Assembly: GCF_002797915.1 (NCBI RefSeq)
Contig: NZ_PGTY01000001.1
Coordinates: forward strand, 496,001 to 560,000
DNA: 64,000 nucleotides
DNA from: Yoonia maricola
GTDB taxonomy: Bacteria; Pseudomonadota; Alphaproteobacteria; Rhodobacterales; Rhodobacteraceae
Direction of reading: 5' to 3'
Shown in pieces: positions 1 to 8,153 of the stretch. Under the pieces are notes generated by a model, which was given only the letters and a program-made list of their open reading frames with translations, did no database searches and was not told the origin of the DNA. The translations under genes and the position numbers were made by a program. Numbering within the stretch: position 1 is the stretch's first letter; each line of letters opens with the position of its first letter.

Positions 1-602
1 ACGACCCATACGTGAAGCGGGCGCAGACCGAAGGGTATCGGGGCCGTGCAGCCTATAAGATATTGGAACTGGACGATAAATATCGCTTTCTGGTGCCGGG
101 CGCGCGCATTGTCGATCTGGGCTGTGCGCCGGGGGGATGGCTGCAAGTTGCGGTCAAACGCGCGAATACACTGGGTGAGCGGACAAGCAAGGCGCAAGGG
201 TATGTGCTGGGTGTTGACCTGCAAGAGGTGGAGCCTGTGGCTGGGGCAGAGATTCACCAGTTGGATTTCATGGAAGATGACGCTGATCTGAAAGTGAAGG
301 ACTGGCTGGGCGGCAAAGCCGATGTGGTGATGTCGGATATGGCCGCCTCCGCCTCTGGTCATAAACAGACCGATCACTTGCGGATCATCGCCCTTTGCGA
401 AGCGGCGGCTTACTTTGCGTTCGATGTGCTGGAAGAGGGTGGGACTTTTGTTGCCAAGGTGCTGGCTGGCGGGGCCGAAGGGGATTTGCAGAAACTACTG
501 AAGGCAAGGTTTACGAAGGTGGCGAATGTGAAGCCGCCCGCGTCGCGGTCGGATAGTTCAGAGAAGTTTGTGGTGGCGACGGGGTTTAAGGGCGCTGTTT
601 AA
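1..602 (+). CDS. rlmE: 23S rRNA (uridine-2'-O)-methyltransferase RlmE, 5'-truncated by window edge
   Basis: RlmE (FtsJ/RrmJ) methylates the ribose of U2552 in 23S rRNA within the large ribosomal subunit, using S-adenosylmethionine. The frame is open from base 3, so the true start lies outside the window; the GTG at 12 is internal because conserved residues DPYVKRAQ run through it. Seen: catalytic K in [15 protein letters not shown] motif [10 protein letters not shown], catalytic D in MSDMAAS, catalytic K in FVAKVLAGG and E in [12 protein letters not shown], so the K-D-K-E tetrad is complete. About 200 residues are visible of a usual 220-240. The gene ends with TAA at 600-602. Confidence 0.95.
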   Translation, partial: DPYVKRAQTEGYRGRAAYKILELDDKYRFLVPGARIVDLGCAPGGWLQVAVKRANTLGERTSKAQGYVLGVDLQEVEPVAGAEIHQLDFMEDDADLKVKDWLGGKADVVMSDMAASASGHKQTDHLRIIALCEAAAYFAFDVLEEGGTFVAKVLAGGAEGDLQKLLKARFTKVANVKPPASRSDSSEKFVVATGFKGAV

Positions 603-731
603 GTTGTGTGGTCGTCGATATAGCTGATTGGTAGGCGATGACGGCTATCATTTAATGCGCAAAGTTGAAGGCGTTGATTCAGAAGCCATACGGCCCTGCA
701 AGCCGATACATTGCAGCGAGGAAAATAGCAC

Positions 732-1277
732 TTGGATTTATCATGGCTTCTTTTGATTTGTTTGATGGTTGGTCCGGCGGTCGCACACCTTAAGCATTTG
801 CAACCAGCCGCGTTATTTGCAATTGTCGCAATCGTTTACGCGTTTTTCGGTAGTATTGGTTTTTTGGGCGACCAGGTAACTTCGGGTGATCCTTTGGACG
901 TGCAAACCCCTTTCTCTTCGTATGATGTTGCGAAGGACTGGTGGCTTGCAATTCGTCTTGGTGCCGTCATGGCGTTTATGTCTGGGGTCATCTGGATGCA
1001 AACTTACGTGGGTGCGATGCAATACCCGCGTGTCACCAAAATGCTTTTCTGGCTGTTTCATCTTGGGATAATTACTGACAATTCGGCAGCGAAGTTCATC
1101 CTGTTCTTTTTCCCCGTGCCACAGCGATACACAGATTATGACACTTTTGCCGAACTCCTGTATCACATCACTCTGGTGGCTGAGTTGGTCGTAATTCTAG
1201 CGTTTTTAAGCCTAACATGTCTTCTGATGTGGTCCGCTGTTCGAAATTGGAAAAGACGCGGTTCACGTTCTATATGA
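732..1277 (+). CDS. Small membrane protein of unknown function
   Basis: A 181-residue protein I do not recognise. It starts with TTG, supported by a GAGG ribosome-binding site about 9 nt upstream; the first internal ATG is at codon 12. It has roughly five hydrophobic stretches: residues 4-18, 25-45, 72-93, 102-125 and 145-170. A short basic tail (KRRGSRSI) follows the last, so it is an inner-membrane protein. It stands alone between rlmE and the convergent glpR. No catalytic motif or metal-binding cluster is visible. Its base composition looks a little more AT-rich than that of its neighbours, which is weak evidence for a separate origin. Confidence 0.6.
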   Translation: MDLSWLLLICLMVGPAVAHLKHLQPAALFAIVAIVYAFFGSIGFLGDQVTSGDPLDVQTPFSSYDVAKDWWLAIRLGAVMAFMSGVIWMQTYVGAMQYPRVTKMLFWLFHLGIITDNSAAKFILFFFPVPQRYTDYDTFAELLYHITLVAELVVILAFLSLTCLLMWSAVRNWKRRGSRSI

Positions 1278-1320
1278 GGTGTTTAAAAACTGATCGTTTG
1301 CAAACAAGGACGGCCATACA

Positions 1321-2082
1321 TTAAGCGGTTGAGCAGATTTGCGTCTCCCAATCGCTGCACCGATTGATCAGCGCCTCTGACGTCACCCGGTCGGTCACGA
1401 AGTGATCCACCTGCGCCAGTGACGCGATCTTGACCGGGGCTTTGCGCGTGAACTTCGTGCTGTCGGCGACAAGGATCGTTGCCCGTGCCGCTTTGATCAC
1501 CTGTTGGCTGACCCGTACTTCCTCGGGGTCGAAATCCAGCAGATCGCCGCTGAGGTCGATGGCCGAGGCGCCAATCACGGCGAAATCGACCTTGAACCGA
1601 TCAATCGCCAGGGCGGCAAGATCGCCCACCAGCCCGCCGTCTGACCGCCGCAGACTGCCGCCTGCCACCACCACATCGCAGCTGGGGTTTTGCGCTAAGA
1701 TGTTCGCTACGTTCAGGTTATTGGTCACCACCATCAGGTTACGGTGGGCGTGCAGGGCGTGGGCCACTGCCTCTGTCGTTGTTCCAATGTTGAGGAACAG
1801 CGAGGCGTTATCGGGGATCAGCTGGGCCGTGCGCCGTGCGATCCTGATTTTGATATCGCGGTTCAGCGCGCGTCTGTCGCCATAGCCGATGTTGCTAACG
1901 CCAGAGGGCAGGACGGCACCGCCGTGGATGCGCTCTAACAACCCCGCAGCACAAAGCTGGCGCAGGTCACGGCGGATGGTTTGCACGGCAACGCCTAATT
2001 TGGTGGCCAGGTCGGTCGCCAAGACCTTGCCTTCGGTCTGGGCGAGGGCGCGGATGTGGGCAAGGCGGGTTTCGGTATCCAT
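1321..2082 (-). CDS. glpR: Glycerol-3-phosphate regulon repressor, DeoR family
   Basis: A 253-residue DeoR-family repressor. The N-terminal DeoR helix-turn-helix covers about residues 6-57 (recognition region VAVQTIRRDLRQL, then the GLLERIHGGAV wing). The C-terminal sugar-phosphate-sensing domain runs from about 75 to 235 (LNIGTTTEAVAHAL, VVAGGSLRR). It is divergent from glpD-glpK, the arrangement expected of GlpR, so the effector is probably glycerol-3-phosphate (inference from context). A perfect inverted repeat begins 3 nt upstream of its start codon, suggesting autoregulation and control of glpD-glpK. The family alone could be another sugar-phosphate repressor; the neighbours make GlpR the best name. 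Confidence 0.88.
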   Translation of the reverse strand: MDTETRLAHIRALAQTEGKVLATDLATKLGVAVQTIRRDLRQLCAAGLLERIHGGAVLPSGVSNIGYGDRRALNRDIKIRIARRTAQLIPDNASLFLNIGTTTEAVAHALHAHRNLMVVTNNLNVANILAQNPSCDVVVAGGSLRRSDGGLVGDLAALAIDRFKVDFAVIGASAIDLSGDLLDFDPEEVRVSQQVIKAARATILVADSTKFTRKAPVKIASLAQVDHFVTDRVTSEALINRCSDWETQICSTA

Positions 2083-2085
2083 ATA

Positions 2086-2107
2086 TTCGTTTATGAAATT
2101 AAACGAA
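2086..2107. promoter_or_regulatory. Candidate GlpR operator (inverted repeat)
   Basis: Perfect 8-bp arms TTCGTTTA and TAAACGAA separated by 6 nt, lying between divergent glpR and glpD. The TTCG core and palindromic layout resemble the GlpR boxes of other proteobacteria. The site lies against the glpR start codon and about 145 nt upstream of glpD, so it would most directly block glpR transcription. The rest of the glpR-glpD gap is AT-rich and may hold the glpD promoter and further half-sites. No binding data. Confidence 0.55.
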
Positions 2108-2251
2108 CACAGTGCAACTTGAATAATATGAAAATATGATATTCAACCGTTTCGGTTCATTTTCGTATGTGAAGGCGCGAACAGCAAAAACGTTGCGACT
2201 TGCGCCTGCCCACCATGCGTCTAAACCATCCGCAAATTAATGGGGAACGAC

Positions 2252-3793
2252 ATGGACGCGGACTTTGACATCTTTATCATTGGCGGCGGGATCAATGGCT
2301 GCGGCATCGCGCGCGATGCGGCAGGGCGTGGGCTGAAAGTTGGGTTGGCCGAGATGAATGATCTTGGTTCGGCGACCTCTTCAGCATCGACGAAGCTGTT
2401 TCATGGTGGCTTGCGCTATCTGGAGTTTTTTGAGTTTGGTTTGGTCAAGAAAGCTTTGGTTGAGCGCGAAGTATTGCTCAAGAACATGCCCCACATCTCT
2501 TGGCCAATGCGTTTTGTTCTGCCTTATCACGCCGACATGCGGTTCGAGAACGATACGCCAACATCGAAACTGCTCTCGACGGTCATGCCATGGATGAAGG
2601 GCCGGCGACCAGCGTGGCTGATCCGCCTAGGACTGTTCATGTATGACAATCTGGGCGGGCGAAAAATCCTGCCCGGCACCCATGTGGTCGATCTGACCAA
2701 GCGCGAGACTGGTGAGCCGCTGAAAGGTAAATTCAAGAAAGCCTATGAATACTCTGACTGCTGGATCGAAGACTCGCGTCTGGTGGTTCTCAATGCCCGT
2801 GATGCAGACGAACGCGGTGCCACGATCATGACCCGCACCAAAGTGGTGAGTGCGACCCGTGTTGATGGTGTTTGGCAGATTGTCACTGCGCATGGCGGTG
2901 TTCAGCATACGCATACCGCCCGCGCACTGGTTAATGCCGGTGGCCCATGGGTGGAAAACATCGTGCGCGATGTGGCCCGGCTGAACACATCAGAGGGTGT
3001 GAGGCTGGTCCGGGGCAGCCATATCGTGACCAAGAAGCTTTTTGATCACGACAAGAGCTACTTCTTTCAAGGTGAGGATGGCCGGATTATCTTTGCTATT
3101 CCCTATGAGACAGATTTCACACTGATCGGGACAACTGATGCCGAGCATGAGAACCTGTCAGAACAGCCCTATGCGACCGATGAGGAACAGGATTATCTTT
3201 GTGCCTTCGCGTCCCAATATTTCGAAAAATCAGTCACCCGCGATGATATCGTCTGGACTTATTCAGGTGTTCGCCCGCTCTATGATGACGGGGCAAAGTC
3301 GGCGACTGCGGCGACCCGTGATTATGTGCTGTCTTTGGATGAGAATGGCGCGCCGCTCTTGAATATCTTCGGTGGCAAGATCACGACCTATCGCAAATTG
3401 GCCGAGAATGCGTTGAAGAGGCTTGAGCCACTGGTGGGCGGAGGCGCACCCTGGACGGCAGATGCACCATTGCCCGGTGGGGACTTCAGGGTGAAGGAAC
3501 GCGATCAACTGGTTGCGGACTTGCAGGCGGCGTATCCATTCGTGGATGCAAACTGGGCGCTGCGTCTGATCAAAGGTTATGGGACAGAGGCGCGGACAGT
3601 CTTGGGCGACGCCAAATCTGCCGCCGATCTTGGGCGCGATTTTGGGGGCACATTGACCGAGGCCGAGGTGAAATGGCTGATGGCCAAGGAATATGCTCTC
3701 AGCGCCGAAGATGTCGTTTGGCGACGCTCCAAGCTGGGTTTGCGCCTGACCTCTGATCAAGTTGCTACCCTTGACGCCTTTATGGCGGCTTGA
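2252..3793 (+). CDS. glpD: Aerobic glycerol-3-phosphate dehydrogenase
   Basis: A membrane-associated FAD enzyme that oxidises sn-glycerol-3-phosphate to dihydroxyacetone phosphate and passes electrons to quinone. The ADP-binding fold is at the extreme N-terminus ([20 protein letters not shown]), followed by the family's [13 protein letters not shown] segment and, near residue 365, [16 protein letters not shown]. Length is 513 aa from ATG 2252, which has GGGGA just upstream; an ATG at 2240 is in frame but lies inside that ribosome-binding site. It is followed after 26 nt by glpK and divergent from glpR. No glycerol-3-phosphate transporter or glpF lies next to it, unlike the larger glp clusters of many relatives. 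Confidence 0.95.
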   Translation: MDADFDIFIIGGGINGCGIARDAAGRGLKVGLAEMNDLGSATSSASTKLFHGGLRYLEFFEFGLVKKALVEREVLLKNMPHISWPMRFVLPYHADMRFENDTPTSKLLSTVMPWMKGRRPAWLIRLGLFMYDNLGGRKILPGTHVVDLTKRETGEPLKGKFKKAYEYSDCWIEDSRLVVLNARDADERGATIMTRTKVVSATRVDGVWQIVTAHGGVQHTHTARALVNAGGPWVENIVRDVARLNTSEGVRLVRGSHIVTKKLFDHDKSYFFQGEDGRIIFAIPYETDFTLIGTTDAEHENLSEQPYATDEEQDYLCAFASQYFEKSVTRDDIVWTYSGVRPLYDDGAKSATAATRDYVLSLDENGAPLLNIFGGKITTYRKLAENALKRLEPLVGGGAPWTADAPLPGGDFRVKERDQLVADLQAAYPFVDANWALRLIKGYGTEARTVLGDAKSAADLGRDFGGTLTEAEVKWLMAKEYALSAEDVVWRRSKLGLRLTSDQVATLDAFMAA

Positions 3794-3819
3794 AACAAAA
3801 CGACAAACGGGGGGACACC

Positions 3820-5310
3820 ATGACTTACATTCTGGCTATCGACCAAGGCACGACATCAAGCCGCGCGATCATCTTTGACGCTGACATGCAGATCAAGGCG
3901 ACCGCGCAGGAGGAGTTTACCCAGCATTTCCCGCGGTCAGGATGGGTGGAGCATGATCCATCCGACATATGGTCATCGGTTGCCTCGACCTGCCGAGGTG
4001 CGATTGAGAAGGCAGGGATTACCGCCGCCGAGATCGCCGCGATAGGGATTACCAACCAACGTGAGACGACACTGGTTTGGGATAAGAACACGGGTGAGCC
4101 GATCCACAATGCGATTGTCTGGCAGGACAGGCGAACAGCACCCTTTTGCGAGGAACTGCGTAAGGAAGGGTTTGAGGCGACCATCACACAGAAAACAGGG
4201 CTTCTGGCGGATCCTTATTTCTCAGGGACGAAGGTGAACTACATCCTCGACAAGGTTGAGGGTGCGCGGGCGCGCGCCGAAGCTGGCGAGCTGCTTTTCG
4301 GGACTGTCGACTGCTATCTGATCTGGAAGCTCACGGGCGGCAAGCGCCATGTGACCGACGCCACAAATGCCGCCAGAACAATGCTTTACGACATCCGCAA
4401 CGGGCGGTGGAGTACAACGATTTGTGAGCGTTTCGGTATCCCTATGTCTATGCTGCCAGAGGTATTGGATTGCGCGGCAGACTTTGGGGTGACCCGCGCG
4501 GATCTCTTTGGCACAGAGCTTCCGATTCTTGGCGTTGCGGGCGACCAGCAAGCGGCCACAATCGGGCAGGCCTGCTTCGCGCCGGGGATGTTGAAATCGA
4601 CCTATGGCACAGGATGTTTTGCATTGCTCAACACCGGCGACACGCTGGTGGAAAGCAAAAAGCGGCTGTTGGGCACGATTGCCTATCAGTTTGACGGCAA
4701 GCCGACCTATGCGCTGGAAGGGTCGATCTTTATCGCTGGCGCGGTTGTGCAATGGCTGCGCGACGGATTGAAGATCATCCGTGACGCCAAGGAAACACAG
4801 CCCTTGGCAGAGACTGCTGATGCAGCGCAGGAACTCTATATGGTGCCGGCTTTTACAGGCCTTGGCGCGCCTTACTGGGATGCGGAGGCACGCGGAGCAA
4901 TCTACGGCTTAACCCGCAACTCCGGCCCGGCAGAGCTCGCGAAGGCGGCGCTTGAAAGTGTCGGTTTTCAGACGCGTGATTTGTTAGAGGCGATGAAGAG
5001 CGATTGGCAAGCCTCTGATACAGATGGCATTTTGCGGGTTGATGGGGGCATGAGCGCATCGGATTGGTCGATGCAGTTCCTGTCCGATATCATTGGCGCG
5101 CCGGTGGACCGGCCAACGGTGTTGGAGACAACGGCTTTGGGTGTGGCGTGGCTGGCGGGCAGCCGGGCTGGTGTTTATCCCGATCAGGCCGGTTTTGCGG
5201 CCAATTGGGCGCTGGATCAGCGGTTTGAACCGCAGATGGATGAGGTAACGCGGGAGCGGCGGTATGCGGGCTGGCAGGATGCGGTGAAAAGGACTTTGAG
5301 CGGAAGGTAG
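3820..5310 (+). CDS. glpK: Glycerol kinase
   Basis: An FGGY-family kinase that phosphorylates glycerol to glycerol-3-phosphate, feeding GlpD. It starts at ATG 3820 behind a GGGGGA ribosome-binding site; the frame is open further upstream into the glpD end. At 496 aa it matches the family. Seen: ATP-binding start [15 protein letters not shown], glycerol-binding GITNQRETT (the R-E pair), [11 protein letters not shown], a second catalytic segment [13 protein letters not shown], and the C-terminal FGGY signature around [16 protein letters not shown]. It is cotranscribed with glpD, probably under GlpR. No anomaly seen. Confidence 0.96.
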   Translation: MTYILAIDQGTTSSRAIIFDADMQIKATAQEEFTQHFPRSGWVEHDPSDIWSSVASTCRGAIEKAGITAAEIAAIGITNQRETTLVWDKNTGEPIHNAIVWQDRRTAPFCEELRKEGFEATITQKTGLLADPYFSGTKVNYILDKVEGARARAEAGELLFGTVDCYLIWKLTGGKRHVTDATNAARTMLYDIRNGRWSTTICERFGIPMSMLPEVLDCAADFGVTRADLFGTELPILGVAGDQQAATIGQACFAPGMLKSTYGTGCFALLNTGDTLVESKKRLLGTIAYQFDGKPTYALEGSIFIAGAVVQWLRDGLKIIRDAKETQPLAETADAAQELYMVPAFTGLGAPYWDAEARGAIYGLTRNSGPAELAKAALESVGFQTRDLLEAMKSDWQASDTDGILRVDGGMSASDWSMQFLSDIIGAPVDRPTVLETTALGVAWLAGSRAGVYPDQAGFAANWALDQRFEPQMDEVTRERRYAGWQDAVKRTLSGR

Positions 5311-5337
5311 ATGTCGGCTTTGCGAATGAAGCTGACC

Positions 5338-5946
5338 TTACCCCAATACGATTTCGACAATATGGTTCACGATCTTTTGCCCGCCTTGGTTGGATGGCTC
5401 AATCGGCGATACTATCGAAAAGTCGTTGGTATCGGTGCACACTTCTTGCAATGAGAGCACCGGAATTCCTTGAGCGCTTGCTTGTGCTACTATGACTTCG
5501 TTGAATTTGCCGATAGCGAGCGGAGCAAACTGCCGCCAGATAGGATCTTCAAACGGTACAGCAGTGTAAATTGTACACACATAAACCTTTAAACCGGTTG
5601 CTTTCGCAGCATCAAGCATAAGCCTATAGTCAGAAGTGAATTCAGCCAAAGGACCGCATAGAAGGGTGTCTAAGTCATTGATATGTTGTATTTTTGAAAG
5701 AAGCGCAGAATGGTAGCGCGCGTCGTTTCCGCCAACGCTAACGATCAAGTCGGTCGCGTTTGAAGGCAAGTCTGCGATCTGGTCTTTAACATGCCTAATA
5801 CAATCACCATCAACAGCGACTTTGGATGCCGAGCATGCTGCAGGAAGCGTACAGCGCAATTGTTCAATCACACCAGCTTCACCCAGAACGTAACCGTCGT
5901 TATCAAAGATCGAGTCGCCTGCCAGAACTAAGTGCTTAGATTTCAT
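5338..5946 (-). CDS. SGNH/GDSL-type hydrolase
   Basis: A 202-residue protein with an SGNH-hydrolase layout: block I LAGDSIFDN near residue 8 (nucleophile Ser) and block III VSVGGNDARYH near 90. The position where the family normally has the D-x-x-H dyad instead reads SPIEPSNQGGQKIV with no histidine. Either the histidine is supplied elsewhere or the catalytic machinery differs; I recall other SGNH-like proteins with a similar EPS-x-x-GG ending. There is no signal peptide, so it is cytoplasmic. The substrate is unknown; esterase or lipase-like hydrolysis is inferred from the fold only. It is convergent with glpK and followed upstream by a same-strand sulfotransferase-like gene. Confidence 0.7.
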   Translation of the reverse strand: MKSKHLVLAGDSIFDNDGYVLGEAGVIEQLRCTLPAACSASKVAVDGDCIRHVKDQIADLPSNATDLIVSVGGNDARYHSALLSKIQHINDLDTLLCGPLAEFTSDYRLMLDAAKATGLKVYVCTIYTAVPFEDPIWRQFAPLAIGKFNEVIVAQASAQGIPVLSLQEVCTDTNDFSIVSPIEPSNQGGQKIVNHIVEIVLG

Positions 5947-6057
5947 ACCGACGTTCTCCTGCGGGCTACTGGCTGGAACAAACTACATGGGAAAGCCTAT
6001 GGAGAAAATCATTGGAAAGGTCAATTTGGGCTCATGGCGCTCTTTAGGCATTAGTTA

Positions 6058-6654
6058 TCATGACTTCGACATCTCCCACACCGCAAACTCCGCCGCCCGT
6101 TTATCCCGCAACTTTGCCTCCACCTCTGCCGACAAAGTCAACTCCATCTTCGGCGACACATTCTTTTGCTTCAGCATGATCTGCACCGCTAGCCGCTCTT
6201 CCAGATACCCGATCACCTTGTCCCATTGCTCATATTGAAACAGATGTTGCGCGCCCATCTCGCCATCGTTGATCCGCAGAAACTTGTTTTGTGAGCCGAC
6301 GTTTGCAAACGGGGCGGGCGTACCCTTGCAGTACTCCAGCACAAAATCGTCAAAACTGACGTCACGTGTACTGTTTTCATGCCCGATCAGATCGGCGCGG
6401 GTGCGATACCGATACCAGCTGCCCAGCCAGTCAATCGGGTTGCGCACGATGGCCATCAATTCGGGGTTTTGCCCGCCGACCTGCTTGAACATCGGTTTAA
6501 GGAATCGTTTATAGCGGTAGCATGGCGCATGTTTCAGCTCTGGCGGATCGCGTAGCACCAGTGACGCACGCGGGGCCAGCGCGCCTTCCAATGCGGTGGA
6601 CCCTGTCTTGGGCACTGCCATCAGCACCAGATTTTCTTTCCAGAAAACAAGCAT
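6058..6654 (-). CDS. Sulfotransferase-family protein
   Basis: A 198-residue protein resembling PAPS-dependent sulfotransferases. The N-terminal P-loop-like 5'-phosphosulfate loop is AVPKTGSTALEGAL (residues 13-26), and the 3'-phosphate-binding segment is AIVRNPIDWLGSWYRYR near residue 88. It is at the small end for the family. The acceptor (glycan, lipid or small metabolite) cannot be told. It is on the opposite strand to recA, with their 5' ends facing, and the intergenic gap carries the recA control region. A short open frame on the other strand (5987-6238) overlaps it and is not credible. Confidence 0.72.
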   Translation of the reverse strand: MLVFWKENLVLMAVPKTGSTALEGALAPRASLVLRDPPELKHAPCYRYKRFLKPMFKQVGGQNPELMAIVRNPIDWLGSWYRYRTRADLIGHENSTRDVSFDDFVLEYCKGTPAPFANVGSQNKFLRINDGEMGAQHLFQYEQWDKVIGYLEERLAVQIMLKQKNVSPKMELTLSAEVEAKLRDKRAAEFAVWEMSKS

Positions 6655-6783
6655 TTATTCGCTGTCTTTCGTCTGTTTCGCAGCTAATGCTAGGCCATAA
6701 ACCTTTCCTTAACCACCTTTGGATGAGGGTGAGTGATGAAAATTTATGTTGCAATGTTCTGCTTTTGATCTCATTAACAATGA

Positions 6784-6798
6784 GAACACAATGAGAAC
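6784..6798. promoter_or_regulatory. SOS (LexA) box upstream of recA
   Basis: Direct repeat GAAC-ACAATGA-GAAC, which is GTTC-N7-GTTC on the other strand, the alphaproteobacterial LexA-binding consensus. It lies 51 nt upstream of the recA ATG. A weaker second match, GTTC-N7-GATC, lies at 6756-6770. Both would place recA under SOS control. The motif is seen directly; LexA binding is inferred. Confidence 0.78.
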
Positions 6799-6848
6799 AA
6801 AAGCAGTGATTGCCGCCCTTTGGACGGCGTGAAATAAGGACAGGACAC

Positions 6849-7931
6849 ATGGCAACGGCAGAACTCCTCAAAATGACTGACAAGAAGACCGCGGATAAAG
6901 AAAAAGCGCTGGAAAGCGCGCTGGCGCAGATCGAACGGCAGTTCGGTAAAGGCTCTATCATGAAGCTCGGCGGTCAGAATCAGATGGCCGATATCGAGGC
7001 GACATCGACCGGTTCGCTGGGTTTGGATATCGCACTGGGGATTGGTGGATTGCCCAAGGGCCGCGTGATAGAGATTTATGGTCCTGAATCGTCGGGTAAA
7101 ACCACGTTGACCCTGCACGCGATTGCGGAAGAGCAGAAAAAAGGCGGGGTTTGCGCCTTTGTCGATGCGGAACACGCGCTGGACCCGCAATATGCGAAGA
7201 AACTGGGCGTGAATCTGGATGAACTGCTGATTTCGCAGCCTGATACCGGTGAGCAAGCGTTGGAAATTGTCGACACGCTGGTGCGGTCCGGTGCGGTGAA
7301 CATGGTGATCGTGGATTCGGTAGCTGCCTTGACGCCAAAGTCCGAATTGGAAGGCGATATGGGCGACAGCTCTGTCGGTGTGCATGCGCGCTTGATGTCC
7401 CAGGCGATGCGCAAGCTGACAGGTTCGATCAACCGTTCAGGCTGCATGGTGATTTTCATCAACCAGATCCGGATGAAGATTGGTGTGATGTTTGGCTCTC
7501 CTGAAACCACGACTGGTGGTAATGCGCTGAAATTCTACGCCTCTGTCCGTCTGGATATCCGCCGGATCGGTGCGATTAAGGATCGTGACGAGGTTGTGGG
7601 GAACGCCACTCGTGTGAAGGTAGTAAAGAACAAGGTGGCGCCGCCGTTCAAACAGGTGGAATTCGACATCATGTATGGCGAAGGCATCTCGAAGATGGGT
7701 GAATTGCTTGATCTGGGTGTGAAGGCCGGTGTGGTCGAAAAATCTGGTGCTTGGTTCAGTTATGGCGACGAGCGGATCGGGCAGGGGCGTGAGAATTCCA
7801 AGATTTTCCTGCGTGAAAACCAGAACATCGCGCTGGAGATTGAAGATAAAATCCGTGCGGCGCATGGGTTGGATTTTGATCTGCCGGAAGGCGTCAACGA
7901 TGACGGCGACGACGACTTGGTCGAAGTTTAA
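6849..7931 (+). CDS. recA: Recombinase A
   Basis: The DNA strand-exchange ATPase of homologous recombination and co-protease of LexA. It starts at ATG 6849 ([13 protein letters not shown]) behind AAGGACAGG; a longer in-frame start at 6810 lacks conservation with RecA. At 360 aa it is typical. Seen: conserved [10 protein letters not shown], Walker [10 protein letters not shown], Walker B segment [14 protein letters not shown], the L1/L2 DNA-binding loops around [15 protein letters not shown] and [18 protein letters not shown], and an acidic tail ([10 protein letters not shown]). A rho-independent terminator follows at 7993-8030. Confidence 0.98.
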   Translation: MATAELLKMTDKKTADKEKALESALAQIERQFGKGSIMKLGGQNQMADIEATSTGSLGLDIALGIGGLPKGRVIEIYGPESSGKTTLTLHAIAEEQKKGGVCAFVDAEHALDPQYAKKLGVNLDELLISQPDTGEQALEIVDTLVRSGAVNMVIVDSVAALTPKSELEGDMGDSSVGVHARLMSQAMRKLTGSINRSGCMVIFINQIRMKIGVMFGSPETTTGGNALKFYASVRLDIRRIGAIKDRDEVVGNATRVKVVKNKVAPPFKQVEFDIMYGEGISKMGELLDLGVKAGVVEKSGAWFSYGDERIGQGRENSKIFLRENQNIALEIEDKIRAAHGLDFDLPEGVNDDGDDDLVEV

Positions 7932-7992
7932 GGTTGCAGACTGCAACTGCTGAAAATGTATCCGCCGTAAGTGGTTGGTAGAGAATATCCGG

Positions 7993-8030
7993 AAAAGGGT
8001 GCCGTAAAATACGGTGCCCTTTTTCGTTTT
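7993..8030 (+). terminator. Rho-independent terminator after recA
   Basis: A 10-bp stem, GGGTGCCGTA with TACGGTGCCC (two G-U pairs in the RNA), around a 3-nt loop, followed by TTTTTCGTTTTT. It begins 65 nt downstream of the recA stop. Confidence 0.85.
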
Positions 8031-8153
8031 TGCAATGCCTTGTTTGATCCGTTTGATGGCATGAGGAAATTCAGGGGGTGTTTGTCTGTGGACAGTGTGC
8101 TGGTGCGGGGCTATTTCTGCGGTTCAACAGAAAACCTTGCCTGAAAGCACGCT

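Noticed and set aside
5987-6238. 83-codon open frame overlapping the sulfotransferase-like gene
   Set aside because: It is antisense to a gene with clear motifs; no motif of its own.
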